DNA of 64,000 nucleotides from Alphaproteobacteria bacterium. Lineage in GTDB: Bacteria > Pseudomonadota > Alphaproteobacteria > Micropepsales > Micropepsaceae. This document shows, one piece after another, positions 9,512-17,605 of the stretch; position 1 is the first letter of the stretch; each line of letters begins with the position of its first letter. Location: contig JAATGP010000035.1 in the NCBI GenBank assembly GCA_015654635.1, positions 1 through 64,000 on the forward strand, given 5' to 3'. The notes under the pieces were generated by a model. That model searched no databases. It was not told the origin of the DNA and saw nothing but the letters and a program-made list of their open reading frames with translations. The position numbers and the translations under genes are program-made.

Positions 9512-10588
9512 TTAATTCGCCCGCATCTTGCCGGTGAGCTTCATCACATAGCCAATGACCTGGGCCACAGCCTTGTAATGCTCGTTCGGAATAGGATCGT
9601 CGATTTCCATCGTGGCATAGAGGGCGCGTGCCAGCGGCGGATTTTCCACGATCGGAACGTCGTGTTTTTTGGCGACTTCACGAATACGCAAGGCCAGCGC
9701 GTCGACGCCTTTGGCGACGCAGACCGGCGCCTGGGTTTTGCCGGATTCGTAATGCAGGGCGACGGCATAATGGGTTGGGTTGGTGATGACGACGGTCGCC
9801 TTGGGCACCGCGGCCATCATGCGGAGCTTGGCCTTTTCCATGCGGATTTGCTTGATCTTGCCTTTGACGTGCGGGTCGCCTTCGGTCTGCTTGTATTCGT
9901 CCTTGATCTCCTGCTTGGACATGCGGTTGCGCTTCATGAACTGGAAATACTGAAATAGATAATCGCCGCCCGCGATCACAATCAGGCAAGCCAAGGTCGC
10001 CGTCAGAACTTTGAAGAGCAGATGAGTCATGTCGCTGGCGACCACGGTCGGCGATTGGGTCAGCACCGCTTCCAACAAGTCCCGCTCCGGCCACAGCTGG
10101 GTCCAGATCGCCATGGCAATGATGCCCATCTTGACGATGCCTTTGAGGATGTTGACCAGACCGTCGGTGCCGAACATCCGCTTGAGGCCCCGCATCGGCG
10201 AAAGCTTGGCCAGATCGGGCTTGATGTGGTCGAAGCTTATTTGGGGCCGGTTTTGCAGGAGATTGGCGGCAAGCCCGGAGAACATCATCATGGCGAAGAA
10301 CGGGCCCAGGATGACGGCCAGTTTCATCAAAAGCCCCGCCATCAGCACGCGCAATGCGCCCGAATCGGTGGCCATGGTTTCGGGCTGTGCGATGAAGACG
10401 CGGAACAGGCGCATCAGATCCATCGCGGCGCTTTGGGCGAACATGGCGATCGCCAGCGTGCCGCCGAGCAGCGCGATCAGCGTGGTGACTTCCTGGCTTT
10501 TAACGACGTCGCCATGTTCGGCGGCTTGGTCGAGTTTTCGTTGTGTCGGTTCTTCGGTCTGCTGGGATTCGTCCTTGTCGTCGGCCAT
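9512..10588 (-). CDS. flhB: Flagellar type III export protein FlhB
   Basis: Inner-membrane export-gate protein that switches substrate specificity from rod/hook to filament proteins. At 358 residues it has family length. It has a charged N-terminal tail (DKDESQQTEEPTQRKLDQA), four membrane segments (about 30-210), a linker with KQEIKDEYKQTEGDP, and the self-cleavage motif NPTH in VVITNPTHYAVALHY. It is the last gene of the run flgB-flgC-fliE-fliQ-fliR-flhB on the minus strand, 12 bp after fliR. AGGA precedes ATG 10588. Confidence 0.97.
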   Translation of the reverse strand: MADDKDESQQTEEPTQRKLDQAAEHGDVVKSQEVTTLIALLGGTLAIAMFAQSAAMDLMRLFRVFIAQPETMATDSGALRVLMAGLLMKLAVILGPFFAMMMFSGLAANLLQNRPQISFDHIKPDLAKLSPMRGLKRMFGTDGLVNILKGIVKMGIIAMAIWTQLWPERDLLEAVLTQSPTVVASDMTHLLFKVLTATLACLIVIAGGDYLFQYFQFMKRNRMSKQEIKDEYKQTEGDPHVKGKIKQIRMEKAKLRMMAAVPKATVVITNPTHYAVALHYESGKTQAPVCVAKGVDALALRIREVAKKHDVPIVENPPLARALYATMEIDDPIPNEHYKAVAQVIGYVMKLTGKMRAN

Positions 10589-10600
10589 GGTCCTGTCCTT

Positions 10601-11368
10601 CTAAAGAAACGCCGCCATCTGTTCGGCGTAGAAGTTGAGGAACAGGGTCATCATGGTGCCGATGACGAGCGTCAGCACCACAAACCCGACGAGAATGTTG
10701 AACGGGGTCGCCACGAAGAAGATTTGCAGCTGCGGCATCATCCGCGCGAGCAGGCCAAACCCCGCATTGACCGCAAAGCCGAAGACCAGAAACGGCGCCG
10801 CCAGCTGAAAGCCCAAGGCAAAGGAGCCTGAGACGATGCGGATCGCCAGCTCGGCCATGTCACCGGTGGGTAGCGCGCTGCCGGGCGGAATCATATGGTA
10901 CGAGCCTGCCACCGCGCCAATCGCCAGATGATGCAAATTGGCGCTGAAGATCAGCACCACGGCGAGCATCGAAAGCAAATTGCCGATGACGGCGCCTTGC
11001 TGGCCATGCTGCGTGGGATCGAGAGATTCGGCGTAGGACAGGCCCATCTGGTTGGCGATGATGGTGCCGCCAATGGTGATCGCGCTCATGATGACGCGGG
11101 CCAGCGCGCCGATCATGACACCGGCGGTGATTTCCTGCGCGATCAGCATGGTCAGCTGCACGAGGGATTTGGGCGCCACGGTGGGATAGGCGGCGGCCAC
11201 AGTGGGGGCCAGCGCCACGCTGAGCGCCAGCGCCAGTATCAGGCGCACGCGCGCCGGCACATTGGCATCGCCGAGCGGCGGCAGCAGCATCAGCATCGCG
11301 CCGGTGCGCGCAAACACCAAAAGATAAATGAGCACCGCCCCCGACAGTGATGGCAGTGTGATGTGCAT
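10601..11368 (-). CDS. fliR: Flagellar export gate protein FliR
   Basis: Polytopic inner-membrane component of the flagellar export gate, assembling with FliP and FliQ. The 255-residue protein has about six hydrophobic helices, with family segments FARTGAMLMLLPPLGDANVPARVRL at the N-terminus, GLSYAESLDPTQHGQQ in the middle and FLVFGFAVNAGFGLLARMMPQ in the C-terminal half. It is followed by flhB after 12 bp, as in other flagellated alphaproteobacteria, and preceded by fliQ. Confidence 0.96.
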   Translation of the reverse strand: MHITLPSLSGAVLIYLLVFARTGAMLMLLPPLGDANVPARVRLILALALSVALAPTVAAAYPTVAPKSLVQLTMLIAQEITAGVMIGALARVIMSAITIGGTIIANQMGLSYAESLDPTQHGQQGAVIGNLLSMLAVVLIFSANLHHLAIGAVAGSYHMIPPGSALPTGDMAELAIRIVSGSFALGFQLAAPFLVFGFAVNAGFGLLARMMPQLQIFFVATPFNILVGFVVLTLVIGTMMTLFLNFYAEQMAAFL

Positions 11369-11380
11369 TAAGGTTACCCG

Positions 11381-11644
11381 CTAATAAGCAGAAATACGTT
11401 GCGCAATGTCGGTCATGAGCCCGCCCATGGCCGAACCGCACAGCGGCAGCGAGATCAGCAGCACCACGAACACCGCGATGATCTTCGGCACGAAAGTGAG
11501 CGTTGCTTCCTGGATCTGCGTCAGAGCCTGAAAGAGGCCGATGACGAGGCCGATGGCAAGCGCCGTCAGCATGGTCGGCATAATGACCTGAAGCAGCACA
11601 TAGATGGCGCTGCGGGCAAAATCGATCGCTTCTGGGCCAGTCAT
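11381..11644 (-). CDS. fliQ: Flagellar export gate protein FliQ
   Basis: Small two-helix inner-membrane protein of the FliPQR gate. It has 87 residues, the normal family size, with helices VLLQVIMPTMLTALAIGLVIGL and IIAVFVVLLISLPLCGSAMGG and the conserved FQALTQIQEATLTFVPK loop between them. It sits between fliE (9-bp gap) and fliR (12-bp gap). Confidence 0.96.
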   Translation of the reverse strand: MTGPEAIDFARSAIYVLLQVIMPTMLTALAIGLVIGLFQALTQIQEATLTFVPKIIAVFVVLLISLPLCGSAMGGLMTDIAQRISAY

Positions 11645-11653
11645 AATGCGCTT

Positions 11654-11974
11654 TCAGATCGGCATGTTCATGATGGATTGATACGCGGCGACCACCTTGT
11701 CGCGCACCGCAACGACGGTATCGAGGGTGACCTCCGCCTGATTGACGGCATTCACCACATCGACGATATCGGCCTTGCCGGCGATATTGGCGCTCGCCAT
11801 CTTCTCGCCCTGCTGCATGGTCGAGATCGAATCTTTGAGGGCATCGCTCAGAAACTGGCCAAAGCCGCCGGCACCGCTCTCGGCCGCCGAAGACATGCCC
11901 GCCGATGCGGCGGTTGAGCCCATCTTGGCGGCGGATTGATAGGCGGCGGCTGCGGCAGCGGGCAGTACGGCCAT
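11654..11974 (-). CDS. fliE: Flagellar hook-basal body protein FliE
   Basis: Rod-base protein linking the MS ring and FliPQR gate to the rod. The 106-residue protein has a variable Ala/Gly-rich N-terminus and the conserved C-terminal family region FGQFLSDALKDSISTMQQGEKM...ADIVDVVNAVNQAEVTL, ending with VRDKVVAAYQSIMNMPI. AAGGAAG lies upstream of ATG 11974. It is in the run flgB-flgC-fliE-fliQ, the usual order. Confidence 0.95.
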   Translation of the reverse strand: MAVLPAAAAAAYQSAAKMGSTAASAGMSSAAESGAGGFGQFLSDALKDSISTMQQGEKMASANIAGKADIVDVVNAVNQAEVTLDTVVAVRDKVVAAYQSIMNMPI

Positions 11975-12021
11975 GGCGGTTTTCTTCCTTTAACGACGTG
12001 CGCTCATTTCTTGAGGCAACG

Positions 12022-12432
12022 CTATTTCTTCAGCAGATCGACAGTGCGAGACATCATGGTCTTGGTGGCATCCATCACGCTCAAGTCGGCCTCGTAGGAG
12101 CGCTGGGCTTCGCGCATATCCATGATTTCGATCAGGCTGTTGACGTTGGGCATTTTCACATAGCCCTTGGCGTCGGCCTGTGGATTGCCCGGGTCGTATT
12201 GCTGGCGAAAGTCGGTCTGATCGGCGACGGGCTTGCCCGCGGCCACCAGATTGGCGTTCATCTCGCGGTCGAAATTGGTGGTGACGGTCGGAATCTGGCG
12301 CCGGTAGGGATCGGCGCCCGGCGTGGCTGAGGCCGAATTGGCGTTGGCAATATTCTCGGCAATCGTCTTCATGCGCTCGGTTTGCGCCCGAAGACCGGAT
12401 GCGGCCACCGCCATCGACGTGTTGAAATCCAT
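12022..12432 (-). CDS. flgC: Flagellar proximal rod protein FlgC
   Basis: Axial rod protein exported by the flagellar apparatus. The 136-residue protein shows the axial-family N-terminal heptad segment (FNTSMAVAASGLRAQTERM...AENIANANSA) and C-terminal coiled-coil segment ending in DATKTMMSRTVDLLKK. YVKMPNVNSLIEIMDMREAQRSYEADL is the diagnostic FlgC motif. It follows flgB by 15 bp, and AAGGAA precedes the start. Confidence 0.96.
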   Translation of the reverse strand: MDFNTSMAVAASGLRAQTERMKTIAENIANANSASATPGADPYRRQIPTVTTNFDREMNANLVAAGKPVADQTDFRQQYDPGNPQADAKGYVKMPNVNSLIEIMDMREAQRSYEADLSVMDATKTMMSRTVDLLKK

Positions 12433-12447
12433 CTTCTGCGTTCCTTA

Positions 12448-12885
12448 TCAGTGGCCGATAGCGGTTTTCATCATGCCGATGGCTTTGGCATAGATATTGG
12501 TGGCAGCCTGATATTGTGCCTGGGTGTCGGCGACCTTGATCATTTCCTGTTCAAGCGACACCGAATTGCCGTTGGGCGCCGCTTCGACATCGCGGCTCTC
12601 GGTTTCCTCGAAGCCTGAATGTGGCGAGGTGAGAGCGATGTGACGCGGATCAGTGGTCGTCAGATTGCCTGCCGCACTGCGCTGGGCGTTGGAGCTGCGC
12701 AGCGCTTGTTCGAAATCCGTGGCTTTAAGATCGCGCGGCGTATAGCCGGGCACATCGGCGCTGGCGACGTTGCCGGCCAAAAGTTCCTGGCGCTTGTTGA
12801 GCCACGACATCTGGTTCTTCAACATCGACATCAAGGGTATGTCATCGACTTGCATGGCGGGCCGTCTGGATGTTGCAGAAGCCAT
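12448..12885 (-). CDS. flgB: Flagellar proximal rod protein FlgB
   Basis: Axial rod protein, first gene of the minus-strand flagellar run. It shows the family segments LKNQMSWLNKRQELLAGNVASADVPGYTPRDLKATDFEQAL and, at the C-terminus, NGNSVSLEQEMIKVADTQAQYQAATNIYAKAIGMMK. The full frame has 145 residues; a shorter start at 12855 (MQVDDIPLMSML) fits many FlgB N-termini equally well and neither has a strong Shine-Dalgarno. The 107 bp to the divergent fliO probably hold both promoters; I looked for a sigma-54 box there and found none with correct spacing. Confidence 0.93.
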   Translation of the reverse strand: MASATSRRPAMQVDDIPLMSMLKNQMSWLNKRQELLAGNVASADVPGYTPRDLKATDFEQALRSSNAQRSAAGNLTTTDPRHIALTSPHSGFEETESRDVEAAPNGNSVSLEQEMIKVADTQAQYQAATNIYAKAIGMMKTAIGH

Positions 12886-12992
12886 GCTGGCGGCAATCTC
12901 TTAAGCGGCGATTAACGCTGTGGGAAAAAGCTGCCGGGCAAAAATTGCAGGCCATTAACCCTCGCTTAAGCATGCTCGCATTTTATGAGGGC

Positions 12993-13292
12993 ATGGATGT
13001 GCTCGATATTGCCCGTTACCTCGCTGGATTGCTTTTGGTTCTCGGCTTGATCGGGGCCGCTGGCCTTGCCACACGCAAGTTCGGCGTGCCGGGCCTTGCC
13101 AAGCCAAATGCCACACGACGCCTTCATATCGTGGAAACCTTGATGTTATCTCCCCGTCAGCGCCTGGCCATCATCCGCCGCGATGGGGTGGAGCATCTCG
13201 TTTTGATCACGGCTGGCGGCGCCTCGGTTATCGAGGCGGGCTTCGCCGCGCCTGACGCCATCGCCAAAGACAAAACAGAGAATGCGTCATGA
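12993..13292 (+). CDS. fliO: Flagellar biosynthesis protein FliO (putative)
   Basis: A 99-residue protein with one membrane helix (YLAGLLLVLGLIGAAGLA) followed by a FliO-type cytoplasmic domain (RRLHIVETLMLSPRQRLAIIRRDGVEHLVLI). FliO helps FliP assemble into the export gate. It overlaps fliP by 4 bp (ATGA), the usual arrangement. The start is uncertain: ATG 12993 has GAGG only 2 bases away, while a GTG at 12999 has better spacing and ATG 12972 has none. FliO is poorly conserved, so the call rests on the motif pattern and the place before fliP. Confidence 0.82.
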   Translation: MDVLDIARYLAGLLLVLGLIGAAGLATRKFGVPGLAKPNATRRLHIVETLMLSPRQRLAIIRRDGVEHLVLITAGGASVIEAGFAAPDAIAKDKTENAS

Positions 13293-14089
13293 TGCGCCGG
13301 CTTATCCTTCTGGTCATTTTCGGGCTGGTGTTTCTGATTCCGGGTGCGGCTGAAGCGGCAACCCATCAACTTGCTGCCACGGCGGCGGGGGCCTCCGCGG
13401 CATCGGCTGGCGGGCTTTCCGTGGATTTCACCGGCGGCGGTCTTTTCACCGACCGCATGATGCAGATCATCGCGCTGATCACGATCTTAAGCGTGGCGCC
13501 GTCGATCCTGATCATGATGACGAGCTTTGTGCGCATCGTCGTCGTGCTGTCGCTGCTGCGCACTGCGATGGGGCTTTCCACCAGCCCGCCCAATGCGGTT
13601 CTGGTCTCGCTCGCTATGTTTCTCACGCTCTTTGTAATGACGCCGACCTTGAAGGACGCTTATGCCCAAGGGGTCGAGCCGCTCATGAACAACCAGATCA
13701 CCACGGCCCAGGCGTTTGAGCGCTCTTCAATCCCGATCAAGAAATTCATGCTCGGCCATGTGCGTCAGGCGGATCTGAAGCTCTTCCTCGACATGGGCGG
13801 CAAGCAATGGCCCAAAACGCCGGAAGCCCTGCCCATCACCACCCTGGCACCGGCCTTCATGATCTCGGAACTCAAACGCGCCTTCGAGATCGGCTTTCTC
13901 ATCTTCATCCCCTTCCTCATCATCGATATGGCGGTCGCCTCGATTCTGATGAGCATGGGCATGATGATGTTGCCGCCCGTGATCATCTCGCTGCCGTTCA
14001 AGCTCATCTTCTTCGTGCTGGTGGATGGCTGGCGCCTGATCGCGGGCTCGCTGGTCGAAAGCTATATGCACGGCCCGCCGCCGGGCTAA
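13289..14089 (+). CDS. fliP: Flagellar export gate protein FliP
   Basis: Pentameric inner-membrane core of the flagellar export gate. The 266-residue protein carries a cleavable signal peptide typical of FliP (MMRRLILLVIFGLVFLIPGAAEA). Diagnostic blocks are SFVRIVVVLSLLRTAMGLSTSPPNAVLV and ELKRAFEIGFLIFIPFLIIDMAVASILMSMGMMMLPPVIISLPFKLI. It is co-translated with fliO and diverges from flgBC-fliEQR-flhB, so the core export gate genes are gathered here. The 14090-14337 gap after it shows no convincing gene. Confidence 0.97.
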   Translation: MMRRLILLVIFGLVFLIPGAAEAATHQLAATAAGASAASAGGLSVDFTGGGLFTDRMMQIIALITILSVAPSILIMMTSFVRIVVVLSLLRTAMGLSTSPPNAVLVSLAMFLTLFVMTPTLKDAYAQGVEPLMNNQITTAQAFERSSIPIKKFMLGHVRQADLKLFLDMGGKQWPKTPEALPITTLAPAFMISELKRAFEIGFLIFIPFLIIDMAVASILMSMGMMMLPPVIISLPFKLIFFVLVDGWRLIAGSLVESYMHGPPPG

Positions 14090-14337
14090 CCGCGAGGAAG
14101 CCTGGCCCACTACCGCCGATTGTGCGACCGGACACCGCCTTGCGCAGCCCCAGGCTTCTCTAGACAAGATCACGCCAAGAACAGTGCCAAACGAGCGCCT
14201 CGGTGCCGATTTGGCGAAAAACCGCCGCCGGTCTCCCCATCGATCAGGCGGCTTTGGCGGGCCGTAGGGTTCCAGATCCTGCGGTCCTTTTCTTTTTTTG
14301 GCTTTTGATTTTGCGCCCATGCCCTATCTTAACGGGC

Positions 14338-15276
14338 ATGCACGATCACGCCCGCTTTACCCACGAACACATTTTCCTCGGCCAAGGTCACGAGCGCGCC
14401 GAGTCCCGCGCCCGCATGGTCACCCTGCTGACGGCGGTCTTTATGGCTGTGGAGATCGTCACCGGTCTTGTTTTCGGCTCCATGGCGCTACTCGCCGACG
14501 GCGTTCATATGGCGACCCATGTGGGGGCGCTGGGGCTTGCCGCCGCGGCCTATTGGCTGGCCCGCCGCCATGCCAAGGACCGGCGCTTCTCGTTCGGCTC
14601 CGGCAAATTCGGCGATTTGGCGGCCTTCGCCAGCGCCATCGTGCTGGGGCTGCTGTCGATTGGGGTTGCCATCGAATCGGTGCGCCGCCTGGCCCAGCCG
14701 GTCAGCGTGCATTATGGCGAAGCGCTGGTGATTGCCGCCATCGGTCTTTTGGTCAACGTCGCCTCTGCCGCGCTGCTGCATGAAGGCCACCACCACGATC
14801 ATGACCACGCTGATCACGATCATGATCATGATCATGCAGACAACAATCTGCGGGCCGCTTATGTGCATGTGCTGGCCGATGCGGCCACCAGTGTGCTGGC
14901 CATTGCGGCGCTAGCGTCCGGCCTTTTCTTTGGCGCCGCCTGGGCCGACCCTGTGGTGGGTGTGGTCGGCGCCGCAGTGATCGCTAGCTGGTCGGTGGGC
15001 TTGTTACGCGATTCCGGTCTCGTGCTGCTCGATGCCGAGGACAATCCCGGCATGGCCAGCGACATCCGCAGTCTCGTCGAACAGGAAATCCCCGGTAAGG
15101 TCTTCGACCTGCATTTGTGGCGGCTGGGCCCGGGGCATCACGGTCTCATTGTCTCGGTGGCTGGCGGCAAGGCCGATGGTGACCGCTTAAAAACCGTGCT
15201 CCACAGCCGCTATCCCAGCCTCAGTCACATCACGGTGGAACTCTCGGTCTGTGCGGACTGCGCCAAGGTGGCGTGA
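14338..15276 (+). CDS. dmeF: CDF-family cation efflux transporter, DmeF-like (Co/Ni)
   Basis: Inner-membrane proton-driven divalent-metal exporter of the cation diffusion facilitator family, 312 residues. The N-terminus HDHARFTHEHIFLGQGHERAE is the signature of the DmeF subgroup, known for cobalt and nickel tolerance. Six membrane helices are visible; metal-site residues lie in ALLADGVHMATH (helix 2) and HVLADAATSVLA (helix 5). Between helices 4 and 5 is a His/Asp-rich loop (around HHHDHDHADHDHDHDHADN), probably a metal-gathering segment, encoded by tandem gatcat-like repeats. The start ATG 14338 fits the family; a longer open frame upstream is not used. The RcnR-type repressor often found beside dmeF is absent here. 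Confidence 0.88.
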   Translation: MHDHARFTHEHIFLGQGHERAESRARMVTLLTAVFMAVEIVTGLVFGSMALLADGVHMATHVGALGLAAAAYWLARRHAKDRRFSFGSGKFGDLAAFASAIVLGLLSIGVAIESVRRLAQPVSVHYGEALVIAAIGLLVNVASAALLHEGHHHDHDHADHDHDHDHADNNLRAAYVHVLADAATSVLAIAALASGLFFGAAWADPVVGVVGAAVIASWSVGLLRDSGLVLLDAEDNPGMASDIRSLVEQEIPGKVFDLHLWRLGPGHHGLIVSVAGGKADGDRLKTVLHSRYPSLSHITVELSVCADCAKVA

Positions 15277-15357
15277 TTGCGGGTCACAACCCTGGGTGTT
15301 GAACAAGTGTCATAGACCGGCTTTAATGTTACCGGAGCTTTTTCACCGGAGGGGTAT

Positions 15358-15798
15358 ATGACGAGGCAGTTTGTGGGCGTCCTCTCGCTGATTGTTCTGG
15401 CGACGGGTGTCATGGTCAGCGCGGGTGCTGAGGATTATTTGACCCCGCCACAAGCCATCCAAAAAGCGGCTTATGCCGCGCCGGCAAGCGTTGGCGGCAC
15501 CTTCGACATGCAAGTCCGTACCACCGGCCAAGCCGGCTTTGTCTATCTGAATTCCGAGAGCGACTATCGCGATCAGCGCAATGTGACTGTGGTCATCAGC
15601 CCGTTTGTTCGCGCCGCGCTTCTGCAGAAGTTCGGGCAGGCGCCAGAGGTCTATTTCTTGGGAAAGCACATCCGGGTGACAGGTGAAGCCAAGCGCGTCA
15701 CGATCCGGTTCTATTCGAACGGTGTGCAGACCGACAAATACTACTTCCAGACCCATATCGACCTAGCCGACGCGAGCCAAATCCAAGTCGTCCAGTAA
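15358..15798 (+). CDS. Secreted protein of unknown function
   Basis: A 146-residue exported protein with a signal peptide (MTRQFVGVLSLIVLATGVMVSAGA) and a strong Shine-Dalgarno, GGAGGGG, 3 bases before the start. The mature part is rich in beta-strands: FDMQVRTTGQAGFVYLNSESDYRDQRNVTVVI, EVYFLGKHIRVTGEAKRV and QTHIDLADASQIQVV. The pattern FLGKHIRVTGEA resembles the strand-turn layout of small OB-fold proteins, but I cannot assign a family. It stands alone between dmeF and a convergent gene. Confidence 0.75.
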   Translation: MTRQFVGVLSLIVLATGVMVSAGAEDYLTPPQAIQKAAYAAPASVGGTFDMQVRTTGQAGFVYLNSESDYRDQRNVTVVISPFVRAALLQKFGQAPEVYFLGKHIRVTGEAKRVTIRFYSNGVQTDKYYFQTHIDLADASQIQVVQ

Positions 15799-15898
15799 CA
15801 GAGTTTTGCTGGGCAAGGGCAAACCAAACCTCTCCCCAAAGGTCCTGGCCGCAACGGCGCCGCTGCGGCCAGTCGGTGAAATCATGTCAGGGCGTGAT

Positions 15899-16522
15899 TT
15901 ACTTCCGGCCCTCGACTGTGTGGTGGAACCAGTCCACCGTGAACGTGCGTGCAAAGACCGCCGGAAGGTCCTGGTGATCCTTCAAGATGTCCTGCACGCA
16001 TCGAATCGCATTCTTGTCCGCTTTTTCGCCTGCCGATTGGGTGATGGCGGTCTGCACCTCGCCCGATTCCAAGCGGGTGACGGTCACCATCGAAATGGGG
16101 TTGGACGCGATAAAAAAGCGCCGGTCGACGGGATAAAGTTTGTGGCAGCGATGATCGATATCGTGCTCCATCTCGGCAAAGGCATGAGGGGTGCCCGTCA
16201 ATTCCTGCAGATACGCTTCATGGGGTTCCCAATAGAAGGGGGAAGCCACCGGCACGCCGTTATGGGTTGCGGGCTTGTAGGTTTGGCGGAGGACGCATTG
16301 TATGAGGCGCTCATCGGACCGGCTGTTGCCGCTGGACTTGGTGACATGCGCGTCCGAAACCGTGCCGGTCTCGCTCACCATGAATTCGAGCCTCACGTTT
16401 TGGTCATGAGCAATACGAGCATCTTCGCATTCGTGAAGACCTATCAGAGCCGGCCTGGTGTCCGTGTCGGCATGGGCCGCCCCGGCTGCGAGTATGCATG
16501 CGAATAAAGTGCGCTTTAACAT
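15899..16522 (-). CDS. Secreted protein with TonB C-terminal-like domain, function unknown
   Basis: A 207-residue exported protein. ATG 16522 starts a signal peptide (MLKRTLFACILAAGAAHA) and has GGGGGAA upstream; the longer open frame adds an unlikely leader. Residues about 35-95 (VRLEFMVSETGTVSDAHVTKSS, then LIQCVLRQTYKPATHNGVPV) follow the pattern of the TonB C-terminal domain, including the change from sequence to the basic strand before the final region. There is no membrane anchor or Pro-rich linker as in true TonB, so it is not an energy transducer in the usual sense. Cysteines at the middle and end may form disulfides. Confidence 0.7.
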   Translation of the reverse strand: MLKRTLFACILAAGAAHADTDTRPALIGLHECEDARIAHDQNVRLEFMVSETGTVSDAHVTKSSGNSRSDERLIQCVLRQTYKPATHNGVPVASPFYWEPHEAYLQELTGTPHAFAEMEHDIDHRCHKLYPVDRRFFIASNPISMVTVTRLESGEVQTAITQSAGEKADKNAIRCVQDILKDHQDLPAVFARTFTVDWFHHTVEGRK

Positions 16523-16678
16523 GAATTCCCCCGTGATGCCTTGCGGTGACCTTCGTATGAGAATTTGACTGCTTTGTGTCAACTGGGGCTTGGCCGCCCA
16601 AAATTTCGCCTTGAGGTTGACGCCTCTTGACGCATGGCGCCCCGCCCGCTTTGCTCACCCCTGACCGGGGGAAGGCGT

Positions 16679-17605
16679 ATGCCAGAAAAGCCAGAAAATG
16701 CGCTGGCCGTCGAGCTTGTCGGCGTGACCAAGCGCTTCGGCGGCTTCACCGCGGTCGATCATCTGGATTTGGCGCTGCCGCGCGGCGGCATTTTGGGCTT
16801 TTTGGGCCCCAATGGCGCGGGAAAGACCACCACACTGCGCCTCTTACTCGGCCTCTATCAGCCCGATGAAGGCCAGGTGCGGGTGCTGGGCGGAGCGGCC
16901 GGTGATATGCGCCCGCGCATCGGCTATCTGCCGGAGGAACGTGGCCTCTATCGCCGCGCCCGGGCTGACGACGCCATCGCCTATATCGCGACCCTGAAGG
17001 GCCTTTCCTGGGGCGAGGCCAAGAAGCGCGCCCGCGCCCTCTTGGCTCGCTTTGGCCTCGGCGATTTTGCCCGGGTGCGCATCGAGGGGCTTTCCAAAGG
17101 CATGGCGCAGAAGGTGCAGCTCCTCGCCGCCGTCGCCCATGACCCCGATTTCGTGATTCTGGATGAGCCCTTTGCCGGTCTCGATCCGGTCAACCAGAGC
17201 GATCTGCAAGCCTTCCTGCAAGAACTGGCGCGCGAGGGCAAAACCATCCTCTTCTCTACCCACACCATGGAACACGCCGAACGGCTCTGTGACCGCCTGG
17301 TGATCCTGGCCAAAGGCAAAAAGCGTTTCGAAGGTACGCTGGAGGAGGCGCAAAAGCTGCTGCCGCGGCGGGCGCAAATCGGCTCCGCGGCGGACCTCAC
17401 TTTCCTTAAAGAGATTGCGGGCGTCACCCAAGTCGAGCCGCCGGGCGAAAGCCGCCCGCGCTGGCTGGTGACGCTGCAGGAAGGTACCGATGGGCGGGTG
17501 CTGCTCAAAGCCTGTTTCGAGCATGGCGTGGTGCCGGATTATTTCGATGTCAGCCCGCCCAGCCTGCATGATGTCTTCGTCGCCGTGGTGGAGAAGGCGT
17601 CATGA
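16679..17605 (+). CDS. ABC transporter ATP-binding protein (NatA-like exporter)
   Basis: Cytoplasmic ATPase of an ABC-2 type exporter, 308 residues. It has Walker A GPNGAGKTT, Q-loop region, signature LSKGMAQK (an unusual variant of LSGGQ), Walker B FVILDEPFAGLDP and the switch His in FSTHTMEHAERL. The C-terminal extension (after about 215) ends in SPPSLHDVFV, typical of ABC-2 ATPases that work with NatB-like permeases. Start 16679 has GGGGGAAGG upstream. It overlaps the permease gene by 4 bp. Substrate is unknown; the NatAB family includes sodium and peptide exporters. Confidence 0.92.
   Translation: MPEKPENALAVELVGVTKRFGGFTAVDHLDLALPRGGILGFLGPNGAGKTTTLRLLLGLYQPDEGQVRVLGGAAGDMRPRIGYLPEERGLYRRARADDAIAYIATLKGLSWGEAKKRARALLARFGLGDFARVRIEGLSKGMAQKVQLLAAVAHDPDFVILDEPFAGLDPVNQSDLQAFLQELAREGKTILFSTHTMEHAERLCDRLVILAKGKKRFEGTLEEAQKLLPRRAQIGSAADLTFLKEIAGVTQVEPPGESRPRWLVTLQEGTDGRVLLKACFEHGVVPDYFDVSPPSLHDVFVAVVEKAS

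Noticed and set aside
12886..12992. Possible sigma-54 promoter between flgB and fliO
   Set aside because: GG and GC elements such as in TGCCGGGCAAAAATTGCA are present, but the spacing between them is 8-9 bases, not the required 10.
13727..14320. Minus-strand frame with a Lys/Arg-rich N-terminus (MGAKSKAKKRKG)
   Set aside because: Most of it is antisense to fliP. The first 70 codons lie in the gap before dmeF but show no family, so no gene is called.
14795..14836. Short tandem gatcat-like repeat resembling a repeat array
   Set aside because: It is inside dmeF and simply encodes the His/Asp-rich metal loop; not a CRISPR or regulatory repeat.
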